From assembly GCA_029298735.1 (NCBI GenBank), contig JANSLP010000030.1:148314-212313 (forward strand): a stretch of 64,000 bases of DNA, given 5' to 3'. Made by a program: the position numbers and the translations under genes. Within the stretch, counting starts at the first letter, position 1. Every line of letters starts with the position of its first letter. This stretch comes from Ophiostoma sp. CBS 140.51. Lineage: Eukaryota > Ascomycota > Sordariomycetes > Ophiostomatales > Ophiostomataceae. Below the pieces are notes generated by a model. It made no database searches. It was not told where the DNA came from and worked only from the letters and a program-made list of their open reading frames with translations. Shown here one piece after another: positions 55,996-64,000 of this stretch.

Positions 55996-56064
55996 TACGG
56001 AGTAATTATGTTGAAAACACAACAGTATGGCTATTATATCTCCATATTGATGCTGTACTCCGTA
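55996..56064. repeat. Inverted TACGGAGTA / TACTCCGTA pair, 69 bp overall
   Basis: TACGGAGTA (55996-56004) and its reverse complement TACTCCGTA (56056-56064) face each other across 51 bases of AT-rich DNA. Further copies of the motif occur at 44988-44996 and 54320-54328. The arrangement resembles a very small inverted-repeat element or a remnant of one. Confidence 0.5.
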
Positions 56065-57259
56065 CTCGTATTGCACAGAGTAAGTGCTTGGCTTGCAAGC
56101 CCTGCACAAATGTGCATCTTGGCCGTAACAACAATACGCTTTGTTCGCGTACCCAGCGGCAACGCAACGCTGCAACTGCTGCACTGTTGACCTTTCACAA
56201 TTTCGGATGGACGGGTGCCTCTCCTTGCTTCTCCTTGCCTCTCCTTTGTTTCCCAATGAAACATTGGCAGGAGGTGGACGACCGTAACTGCCATCTCATC
56301 GCAACAATTAAGGTTTTGACGGTCAACCGAAGAAGCCGAGAGGAGGCTCAAAACAAAGGAAGGTCTGAGCAGGTCTAGAAAGGCCTGAAGATGTCTTAAA
56401 GTCTAAAAATAAAGGATAGACATTAGGATATGAAGACAATGATCTGTCGGCTTCTTTTTTGTCATCACAATGCCGAGATATGTGTGATGAGAGGTGGAAT
56501 GGGGGAATATCAAAACCGTTCCGGAGACTGTAAACAATGCCAAGAAAAGGAGGCGGAAGAGAGCTCGAAAAGACGACGATGCTGAGGATTTGTAAAGCCA
56601 AAGAAAACATCCGAGTTCCGAGGGCGACAACCATGCTACTGGAAAATGATCAGAGACGAGAAAAGGTGAGGATGGAATGAAGACGATGATAAACTATAAA
56701 TGATGCCATTTCTCCTCTTCACGATGTCTCGACGTGTATGGCGAACAGCAAGAATCGATGTCTTACAACTGCAGAGTCCAGACATACCGTGCTTTTTATC
56801 ATGCTTTTACCATGTGATCTTGTCAATATGTCAAAAGTTCAACGCTCGAGGCGTCACGGAGCACAGTTCAACTCGTGATATCAAGTTGCAATGTTGTCTT
56901 GTTGAAGATGCTCACGCGCCCTTAGTTTTGTACTGTCTGTTGTTCGTTTTTTATTTTGTGTTTTTCTGCCCACCTGGGCGCGTTTATTTTGTGCGTATCC
57001 TATCTAAATCCTGTATACTAGTGTGTCCCAGACTGTGGCTTGTCATGCCTACAGGCATCATAAAAATAATAAACAAAAGAAATAATAACCGTCCTTGCCG
57101 TGTTTGTGTATTGTCCCAAACCCACCAGTCTTGCCTTGACGCTGCGTTTAACTCGTAGCTGTCTATGGGCAGACCATACTCATTTCACTCTGTCTTCAAG
57201 ACGAAATAATGAAAAATAAGTACTCAAACCCGCGAATCCCCACCTCCGACTCACACCGC

Positions 57260-58348
57260 TCAGCGGGTGAAGTCAGCCAGGTCGGTATCGGCCGAGGCAG
57301 GAGCGGCAGCCGCCGGAGCAGGTGCTGCCGCAACAGTAGCGGATGCAGCAACAGCAGCCGTAGCGACGGCAGGAGCGGCGGCGGCGGCGGCAGTCGCAAC
57401 CGACGTCGTCGCAGCAACGGTGGCAACCGAAACAGCCGTGGCCACACTGGTCGCGGCCGGCGGCGCGACAGCAGCAACCGAAACACCCGTAGCCAGCGCA
57501 CCGTTCTGGCCGCTAATGGCAGCACAGTTGGCCGCGTTGGCGCCGTTCTGGCGCTTGGCACGGACACCGCGGCGCACCGTCTTGGAGCGGGCGCTCACGG
57601 TCGTCTTCTTGTGCTCGGCAACGGCACGCTTGAAGGCGCCCAGGCTGAAAGCGGAAACACCGCCAAACTGCGAGTTGCCGCCAAACAGGGTCTGGATCTC
57701 GCCCAGGTTGGACAGGCCGGACTGCTCGAGCTGCATGAGCTCAATCAGCTCCAAAAACATCTGGACCTGGCCCTGTTGGCCGAGCGAGCTGAGGCTGCTG
57801 GCACTAATCAAATTGTTGAGGCAGAGGGCACCGGACATGAGCTCAATGGCGTTAAGGAGGTCGCTTTGGCTGTTCAGGTTGACGCTGCCGAGGTTTAGGC
57901 CGCCAATGTTGAGGCCGCTGAGAATCGACGAAGAGGAGCTGCCGAGGAGCGAGTTGAGGCTGAGGACAGAGGACGACGACGACAGTGCCGACGAGCCACC
58001 GCCAAGGAGCTGAGCCAAGAGCTGCGACGAGGACGAAGACGAGCCGCCGAGGAGGCTGCTGAGGTCGAGACCGTTGCCGTTGGACGAGCCACCCAAAAGA
58101 CTGCCGAGGTCGAAACCGCTGTTTTGGCCATTGTTCTGGACATTGGAACCGTCCTGGCCGATACCAACACCGTTGACGGCGACGGCCGATGTGGCAGCTG
58201 CAGCTGTGGCAGCGGAGGAAACCGCTGCTGCTGTGGCACCACCGACGTTGACGGCTGCGGCAGCACCGCTGGCGACGACCGGCGTAGGCGGTGCGGCGGC
58301 CGATGCCAGGCCGGCACCGAGGAGAATGTAGGAGGCGACAGACTTCAT
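57260..58348 (-). CDS. Secreted Ala/Ser/Leu-rich protein, probable paralogue of the 52.3-kb gene
   Basis: Single coding exon of 362 residues from the ATG at 58348 (MKSVASYILLGAGLASAAAP), a good signal peptide. In-frame codons upstream belong to the CT-rich leader and are excluded. Order: an Ala/Val-rich segment; Gly/Ser/Leu repeats (SLLGGSS, DLSSLLGGSSSS, LNSLLGSSSSS, LNIGGLNLGSVNLNS); a more folded core (LLNAIELMSGALCLNNLI, QGQVQMFLELIELMQLEQSGLSNLGEI); and a basic stretch with dibasic pairs (AFKRAVAEHKK, TVRRGVRAKRQ) that Kex2-type proteases could cut. Then comes a conserved-looking NAANCAAISGQNGALATG, and finally about 100 low-complexity Ala/Val/Pro residues. Two cysteines are visible (LCLNN and NCAAI). 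Core and leader resemble the 52.3-kb gene. A cell-wall or matrix role is a guess. Confidence 0.75.
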   Translation of the reverse strand: MKSVASYILLGAGLASAAAPPTPVVASGAAAAVNVGGATAAAVSSAATAAAATSAVAVNGVGIGQDGSNVQNNGQNSGFDLGSLLGGSSNGNGLDLSSLLGGSSSSSSQLLAQLLGGGSSALSSSSSVLSLNSLLGSSSSSILSGLNIGGLNLGSVNLNSQSDLLNAIELMSGALCLNNLISASSLSSLGQQGQVQMFLELIELMQLEQSGLSNLGEIQTLFGGNSQFGGVSAFSLGAFKRAVAEHKKTTVSARSKTVRRGVRAKRQNGANAANCAAISGQNGALATGVSVAAVAPPAATSVATAVSVATVAATTSVATAAAAAAPAVATAAVAASATVAAAPAPAAAAPASADTDLADFTR

Positions 58349-58422
58349 TGTGAGGGAGGGTGAAAAGAAAAGAATAAAAAAATTGACCAGCAAGATAAAG
58401 AAGTGAAGAAAAAAGAGCTCAG

Positions 58423-58482
58423 CTGTGTGTGTGTTAGTAAATATGGACATCGGTATAGTCCTGTCAAGTCAGATCAACTTAC
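58423..58482 (-). other. Probable 5'-UTR intron of the 57.3-kb secreted-protein gene
   Basis: On the minus strand, GAG|GTAAGT at 58482 pairs with TACTAACACACACACAG ending at 58423 (60 nt). The exon after it begins CTGAGCTC, nearly the CTGTGCTC that follows the UTR introns of the 52.3-kb gene. Confidence 0.6.
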
Positions 58483-60420
58483 CTCTTGTCTATAAATTAA
58501 AAGAAAGAAACAAAGTGAATGGTCTATCAAAACATAAAAGACGATTAAAGCAAAAAGGAGAGAAGAAAGAAGAGAAAAGAGAAAACAAAAAAGGGGAGGA
58601 GATCCGGAAAGTTAAGAAGAGAACTGGAAGAGGCAGCCTGATATATCCCACGCCTTTGGGTTTTGGGGAGACACTTACAAAACAGACAAAAGGAGGGAAG
58701 GTCTAGAACAGGATCAAGACAAACACGGGCAATCACTCATGCACTGGATACACACTGTGAACTGCGGACAATAAGAGTATTCAGATGGAAAACAAGCACA
58801 AAAAGCAAAAACTGCTGATGAAACGCCTTGTGCCAAGGAACGGTGATTCCAGCGGCAAAAGTCGAAAAGAAGGAAACAAGGCGATCAGAAAAATCAAAAA
58901 GAATAAAAAAGACTGAGCGTACAAGGGCAAGAGATACCAACGCCCAGAGTAGAGAATACTTGGCTTTACCACAGTTCCGGGTACGACAGAGAGTCAGCCA
59001 TACATTGAAGAGCCGAGACCGTGTTCTATCGTGTCTACTCGGTTCTTTATGGGCTCCTTGTTGGAGATGTTCCTGTCTTCTTTCGTTGAGAAGTCGTCCA
59101 GTCTTCTCATACAGTGGTTGCTATCATATGTTTTTTGCTCGTTTCTCACTCTCTATCTGCCAACATAAAGTGTAAATACATGACTTCGATCATATTCACT
59201 GTCAACTTTTCTTTGCCTTCATTTCTTTAATTTCCCATCACCACTCCTGATCGGCTCGGATGTGCCAAAAAGAAGGTACAGAGGGAGGTCTTGAAGATTC
59301 AACGTGGAGAAATGGCAGGGAAGAAGAAAGGAAAACAAGCAAAAAAGAGGCCCTGTCGTCTGGGGCCACAAGTAAGGTTAACAGGGAAGTTCGAGAACTG
59401 TAAGTCGAGCTTCCGGTTTAAGGTGTGCCAGCGTTGTATTCGGATGGTGGCGAGTCGAGACGGTGACAGGACTGGGAGAAAATGACTGAGAAAAGCGACA
59501 AGAAAAACCCTCCGACGGCCCCTCCTTCAAACCCTGGGCGACGATGAAATGATGGCTGTGCCAAGACGAAGAAGCCGTGGAGGAGAGAAGTGCAAATGGT
59601 TGTGAACGTTTGCGGGCAAACCGTTGTTGGGGTGGTTCAGCAGTCGTTTCAGGGCAACCAAAAACCTTGAGAGTGGTGCCAGAACGGGACGAATTCAAAT
59701 ACATTTCACTAGAACGCACCTCTGCACAGTCGCTCTCGAACAATTGATCTACGGACCGGAACACGGGGACGTCGGGTTTGCAATAATGCCAAGCCGAAAC
59801 AAGCAATGCGGGAGGGAAGAGAAGATAATAATACAGAATAAAAGAGAGCGAAGAAAAGACAACCCTTTAAATCAAATCCTGGCTGATGGCTTCACACCCC
59901 GTTTCTTGCAAATTCACCCCGGGCGATCGTCTCGTGGAGAGCAAAGTCGATGGGGTCTAGAAGAGAGTCCAGACTTCAGGAAGGTCATAAATTGGTAAAG
60001 ATCATTGCAGAGAATAAGAAACACGATGAAAGAGAGGTGCTTATTGAAAATCGGGTTTTGGGTTGCTCCTCGTCAGTCTATTTCATACCAAGAGCAGGAC
60101 CCGCAAAGAGATCTCTCTCTTTATTTACATCGCAAAAAGGACAAAGAGAAAGACAGCAACTATATCAACACCCGGAGTGCTTGTATTCTGTATCACAGAT
60201 CATGGCTGTGCTTTGCATCATTTATGCCGAACAACGTCTATTTCCACTATTTTCACTTCAGTTGACAGGACACAACTGAAACATGCTGCTGCCAAGTTTC
60301 CTTCATCCGACCATGTTTAGAGTTGCTCTTGGCTGCTAACTTTGTCTATGTACTTGAAAGACAAAAATGAAAGCTGTTAAGCAATAAGATAAAAGCAAAA
60401 AGAATATTGTTGTCTCCGAC
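58483..60420. other. 1.9-kb intergenic region, no gene seen
   Basis: AT-rich and purine-rich on the plus strand near 58500-58700. The open frames (such as 59378-59806 minus) look random. No family or RNA was recognised before the tRNA. Confidence 0.55.
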
Positions 60421-60427
60421 AAAAAAA
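60421..60427 (-). terminator. RNA polymerase III terminator of the tRNA gene
   Basis: Seven T residues on the minus strand start two bases after the discriminator base of tRNA-Ser, as expected for Pol III termination. Confidence 0.85.
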
Positions 60428-60428
60428 C

Positions 60429-60509
60429 CGACAAGAAAGGGATTCGAACCCTCGCTCCCGAAGGAACGGGCTTAGCAGGCCCGCGCGTTAACCACTCCGC
60501 CATCTTGCC
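60429..60509 (-). tRNA. tRNA-Ser (anticodon GCU), intronless
   Basis: 81 nt on the minus strand. The acceptor stem pairs GGCAAGA with TCTTGTC (one G-U pair), with discriminator G at 60429. The D arm has GCG/CGC around AGTGGTTAA (A box GGAGTGGTTAACGC region). The anticodon stem CGGGC/GCCCG holds loop CTGCTAA, with anticodon GCT at 60476-60474. The long variable arm TCC-TTCG-GGA marks a class II tRNA. The T arm pairs GAGGG and CCCTT around TTCGAAT. It reads AGC/AGU serine codons. CCA is not encoded, as usual in eukaryotes. Confidence 0.96.
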
Positions 60510-61079
60510 ATTTGCTGTTGTTGCACTCGTGGAGGCTGTGGAAGTTGGATGTGGATAAACAGCGGAGAAGTAGGGCAGGACAATGTACGGGTGGAGTGGG
60601 CAGAAATCAGAAAGGGCGCATTGTGGGAACAAATCGAATGACGAGCACTGCGAGCGAGAATAAAAGACAATTGAAGGAGAGAATAGAAGAATACAATTAA
60701 GCGATTGTCAAAAGGGTCTTCGTCAACTTCTGAGGCAATTGGCATCGTCACTTTTATTTACATTTTGATTTTGCCACCACGGTAAACGGCCATCCTCACG
60801 CTTTCTACCGAGGTTACTAAACACGCAACAAAGCAAAGAAGCCATTTATTTATATTTAAAATGTTTTGATTATTTTCAGCAAGATTGCTTTTTGTGTATA
60901 TCATGTCCCAGAGACAGGTTGTGCCTCTTTTGTCTACCGTAATTAAATCCCAAAATGTATAACAAATGTATAAAACGCCGTACATACAAAGGCTTCCCTT
61001 GGCCAGTATATGCAATGTAATGTGTGTGTGTATGTGCATGCCCCTCTATCATCATTCAGTTGTCATCTTCCCTCCCCCT
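60510..61079. other. Intergenic region, no gene seen
   Basis: AT-rich 570 bases between the tRNA and the stop of the next minus-strand gene. Nothing was recognised in it. Confidence 0.6.
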
Positions 61080-61613
61080 TCATTTCTCTAATGATGTCGG
61101 GTGTGGTAGTGACTGTTTTTGTGTCTGGTGTTGTGACTGCAGTTGGTGCTGTTGCTGTTGCTGCTCACTCTTGAAGCCCAGCAGCTCGCCCACGATGCCG
61201 CCCGGTTTCGGCACAGGGCACTCGCGGTTGGGCCTCCGTGGGCTCGAGGAGAGTTGTGATGCAGACGACTCGCTGTCTGACGTCCGCTTACCCGTCTCCA
61301 TGGCAAACCGTGCCATACCGTCCGCGTCGCGCTCAACTTGTGTGGCGCCGACCGGTGGTGGTGCCGGCGCATCCGAAGACGGGCCCATCACCTCATCTTG
61401 CAGTCTCCTCCTCCGCCGTCTGCGCTGCTGCTGTTGTGGAAGAACCGTGCCGTCTGCGGCAACCTCGACCATCTGCCCGTCGGCCAGCGCGACTCTTGGT
61501 GCCGGGCAGGGCAAAACGTGCGGCAGCACGACGACAAAGAAGCTGGCAAAGACGGTGGTCGCAAAGAGCGACGAGGTCATGCGCGACCGCGGGTGGAGGT
61601 GCGGCGGCGGCAT
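61080..61613 (-). CDS. 177-residue protein with one membrane segment
   Basis: Start chosen at the ATG at 61613 (MPPPHLHPRSRM). A second ATG at 61580 (MTSSLFATTV) would place the hydrophobic segment directly at the N-terminus. The upstream in-frame codons contain no ATG. Residues about 12-35 (TSSLFATTVFASFFVVVLPHVLPC) form one hydrophobic helix that is a signal anchor or signal peptide. The middle is disordered, with QQQQRRRRRRR-type Gln and Arg runs. Near the C-terminus is a compact motif, NRECPVPKPGGIVGELLGF, that looks conserved, followed by Gln-rich sequence. A mitochondrial inner-membrane or secretory location is possible from the basic-then-hydrophobic start. I do not recognise the family. 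The gene is divergent from the PP4 gene. Confidence 0.6.
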   Translation of the reverse strand: MPPPHLHPRSRMTSSLFATTVFASFFVVVLPHVLPCPAPRVALADGQMVEVAADGTVLPQQQQRRRRRRRLQDEVMGPSSDAPAPPPVGATQVERDADGMARFAMETGKRTSDSESSASQLSSSPRRPNRECPVPKPGGIVGELLGFKSEQQQQQHQLQSQHQTQKQSLPHPTSLEK

Positions 61614-62255
61614 GTCGTGGGTGTGTGCGGCGGGTGTGTGAGGGAGAGCGAATGCGTGGTTTGTTGTCGTTTGATCTCGGGTGGAGGGGTGACTGGAAGA
61701 CTTTTGTTTTTGAAGGGGTCGATGCCTGTGAGGCCAATTGGGTCCGGACAAAGTGGTAGGAGAGGAGTATAAGTTGAAGAGAGTTCAGGGATCGCCGTAA
61801 TGTGTCCTGACCGTGCTCGTAGTGTCGTTGCCGAAGTTGTCGCCGTGTTGCGTGTTGACGAAAATTACAATGAAGCTCTGAATTTTAGTATTTTCGCCTG
61901 GTCGTTAATAACAGCCGCGATTTGGTTGGCTTGTGGGCCAGCTTCGGCTCAGCAATTGCTCAGGCCACTTTGATTAGGCACTAGCTCCTAAAGAGGCTAG
62001 ATCAACTGAGGACGATCACGTGCTGATATGTCCTCCTCGAGCCTCCTTCTGTGCCGCCTGCGCTTCTTTGCACTATCTTTTTCTAGCGCCACCTCCTGCG
62101 TGGCCGCGCGCAAACTCCACACGCGAGGCCCTGACAGTGACAGGGACCGTACCTACTCCATTCGCTATCGTTGGGACCGAGACATCGCGAGGCTTCGAGA
62201 CGACGACATTCACACCCTCCCGACAACAACCACTTCCCCTCCCTCCTCGCCCACA
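61614..62255. promoter_or_regulatory. Shared upstream region of divergent small membrane protein and PP4 genes
   Basis: About 640 bases separate the two start codons. The half next to PP4 is pyrimidine-rich and open in the PP4 frame from 62028. That frame extension lacks family similarity, so it is read as leader. A CACGTG E-box-like hexamer lies at 62018-62023 (ATCACGTGCTG). Confidence 0.45.
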
Positions 62256-63723
62256 ATGTCCGACCTCGACCAGGCCATTGCGCAGCTGCGAGCATGTCGA
62301 CTCATCCCCGAGGAGCAAGTCCGCGAGCTGTGCCACAAGGCGCGCGAGCTGTTGATTGAAGAAGGCAACGTCGTCCAAGTGACGGCGCCAGTGACGGTAG
62401 GCCATGCGTAGCAGGCAGACAACTGTGTGAAATATGGAAGATAACTAACTCTCGCTTGTGTAGATCTGCGGCGACATCCATGGCCAGTTCCACGACTTGA
62501 TGGAGCTCTTCCGCGTCGGCGGCGACGTTCCAGACACCAACTACCTCTTTCTCGGCGACTTTGTCGACCGCGGCTTCTACTCGATTGAGACTTTCTTGTT
62601 GCTCCTGTGCCTCAAGGTCCGCTACCCCGACCGCATGACCTTGATTCGCGGCAACCACGAGTCCCGCCAAATCACGACCGTCTACGGCTTCTACGACGAA
62701 TGCATGCGCAAATACGGCAGCGCCAATGTCTGGCGGTACTGCTGCGATGTCTTTGACTACCTGGCGCTGGCGGCGATTGTGCTGGGCGTCTCCAACACGC
62801 TGGGCCCGGCCAACGATGCTGTGACAGAACAAGAGTACATTGACGAGGACGTCGAAATCGAAGTGTGCAACTCGGACGGCGAGATTGTCAGCCGGTTCCA
62901 GCGGCGCGAGCGGGCAGGCGGTGCGTCGGCCCAGCTTCAGCAACACCAACAACAGATGCTGCACCAGCAGCTCGTGGCGGCGGCGAACCAGAATGCACCC
63001 ATGAACGGCGGCGGCGGCTTACCCATGGGCAACTACGTGCCCGCCCCTAGCGGGGCCGGGGCGGCAGCAACGAATGGTAGTGGCCCCAAAAACTACGGCA
63101 AGACAGGACCACCAGGATCGGGCGCTTCGGGGTCCAGCTCGGGTTCCATTGGCAACCCAGCCGGTGCCGTCCTCTGTGTCCACGGTGGCCTGAGTCCACT
63201 GGTCGACACGATTGATAAGATCCGCGTGCTCGACCGCAAACAAGAAGTGCCGCACGAGGGCGCCATGTGCGACCTGTTGTGGTCCGACCCAGACGAGATT
63301 GACGGCTGGGGTCTGTCGCCACGCGGTGCGGGTTTCCTCTTTGGCGCTAATATTGTCAAGGCCTTTAACCACCGCAACGATATCTCTCTCGTGGCCCGCG
63401 CCCACCAGCTCGTCATGGAAGGTTTTAAGGAAATGTTTGACGGCACCATTGTCACGGTCTGGTCGGCACCTAACTACTGCTACCGCTGCGGCAACATTGC
63501 GGCCCTGCTCGAGTTGTCCGAAGATGCATCTGGGCTGGGCACGTTTGGCCGCAGCAACGGCGACGCTATGCGCAGTGCCGAGGCTACACAACGTGGCACC
63601 TTGGAAGAAGCAGAGTTGTGGCAGGGCAACGGTCCAGGACGGCGGTATCGTGTATTTGCGGCGGCACCACAAGACTCGAGAGGTATGCCGGCCAAGAAGC
63701 CAGTGGCAGACTACTTTTTGTGA
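62256..63723 (+). CDS. pph3: Protein phosphatase 4 catalytic subunit (Pph3/PP4c)
   Basis: Metal-dependent Ser/Thr phosphatase of the PPP family. PP4 reverses DNA-damage checkpoint phosphorylation (gamma-H2A, Rad53-type kinases in yeast). Exons are 62256-62396 and 62464-63723 with a 67-nt intron (GTAGGC..CTAAC..TAG), giving 466 residues. The PPP signatures are intact: GDIHGQ, GDFVDRG, RGNHESR, CVHGGLSP, RAHQLVMEG and WSAPNYCYRCGN. The start MSDLDQAIAQLRACRLIPEEQV and the end KKPVADYFL match PP4c rather than PP2A or Sit4/PP6. The protein is about 160 residues longer than animal PP4c (307). Roughly 130 residues of acidic, Gln-, Gly- and Ser-rich sequence are inserted between YLALAAIVLG and AVLCVHGG, and about 30 more before the FAAAPQDSRG block. 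No splice pair that would remove the main insertion in frame was found. Confidence 0.95.
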
Positions 63724-64000
63724 GAACTGGGCAGGAGACGGAGAAGCGAAAAGAGAGTGGGACGGTCGTCGACAGTCGACTTGGCGTTGATATCATTACG
63801 GGCGCGTGTCAGTTTTTCTATGGGCTTACGGCGTTATATATATTTCATGGTTGCTTTTCTTTACCACATCATGTTATACCATGTAAGAGGGAGCGAGTCA
63901 TCTTCTACATTGTTTCGTGTTTTGTCTAATGTTGCTTCACGGAAAAAATAAAGGAAAGAACGCGGCGACACCTAGTTTCTTTGATACGCAAATGCGCCTG
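63724..64000. other. 3' flank of the PP4 gene
   Basis: AT-rich sequence after the stop, with an AATAAA-type signal (AAAAAATAAAGG) near 63943-63954. No other gene was seen to the window edge. Confidence 0.5.

Larger units (their letters stand above)
53158..57259. other. 4.1-kb intergenic region, no gene seen
   Basis: It contains the upstream region of the 52.3-kb secreted-protein gene and the 3' flank of the 57.3-kb one. No coding family was recognised on either strand. It holds the TACGGAGTA inverted pair at 55996-56064, another copy at 54320-54328, and a short tandem repeat at 54795. Confidence 0.55.

Noticed and set aside
62028..62255. N-terminal extension of PP4 by 76 codons
   Set aside because: PP4 catalytic subunits begin close to SDLDxxIxQLR. 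The extension is leader-like, although a targeting extension cannot be excluded.

Overview
The window is nuclear DNA of a filamentous ascomycete (Pezizomycotina, most likely a Sordariomycete; genus not resolved). The evidence is short GT-AG introns (mostly 55-120 nt) with CTAAC/CTGAC branch sites, GC-rich third codon positions against AT-richer intergenic DNA, pyrimidine-rich leaders, and the gene content: fused CPSase-ATCase, TRPY channel Yvc1, SAGA subunit Ada1, Mrc1 and a PP4 catalytic subunit with fungal-type insertions. No transposon, CRISPR array, virus or rRNA was seen.

Layout. 0-27 kb is gene-dense: a 5'-truncated Wee1 kinase (+), gamma-tubulin complex subunit GCP3/Spc98 (-) divergent from the SAGA subunit Hfi1/Ada1 (+), the replication-checkpoint mediator Mrc1 (+) behind a cluster of MluI cell-cycle box (MCB) motifs, a large unrecognised protein with an acidic tail (-), a 71-residue membrane protein (+), and the vacuolar cation channel Yvc1 (-). 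A 4.3-kb gene-free stretch then leads to the pyrimidine gene URA2 (30.9-38.5 kb, +), which carries an unusually long 558-nt intron. Pyridoxamine-phosphate oxidase (-) and a Pcl-like cyclin (-) follow. From 42.7 to 61 kb genes are sparse: a decayed gene relic near 50 kb, two probably related secreted Leu/Asn/Gln/Ser-rich proteins (52.3 and 57.3 kb, both -) with matching 5'-UTR introns, and one tRNA-Ser(GCU). The window ends with a small membrane protein (-) divergent from the PP4 catalytic subunit (+).

Functionally the genes are ordinary housekeeping and cell-cycle genes. Wee1 (mitotic entry), Mrc1 (S-phase checkpoint), PP4/Pph3 (checkpoint recovery), GCP3 (microtubule nucleation) and a cyclin lie within 64 kb, but their spacing and mixed orientation argue against a functional cluster. 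The least explained elements are the secreted-protein pair with its duplicated leader splice unit, the large orphan protein, the relic at 50 kb, and the URA2 intron. All exon joins were made by eye from splice-site consensus, reading frame and family conservation, without transcript data.
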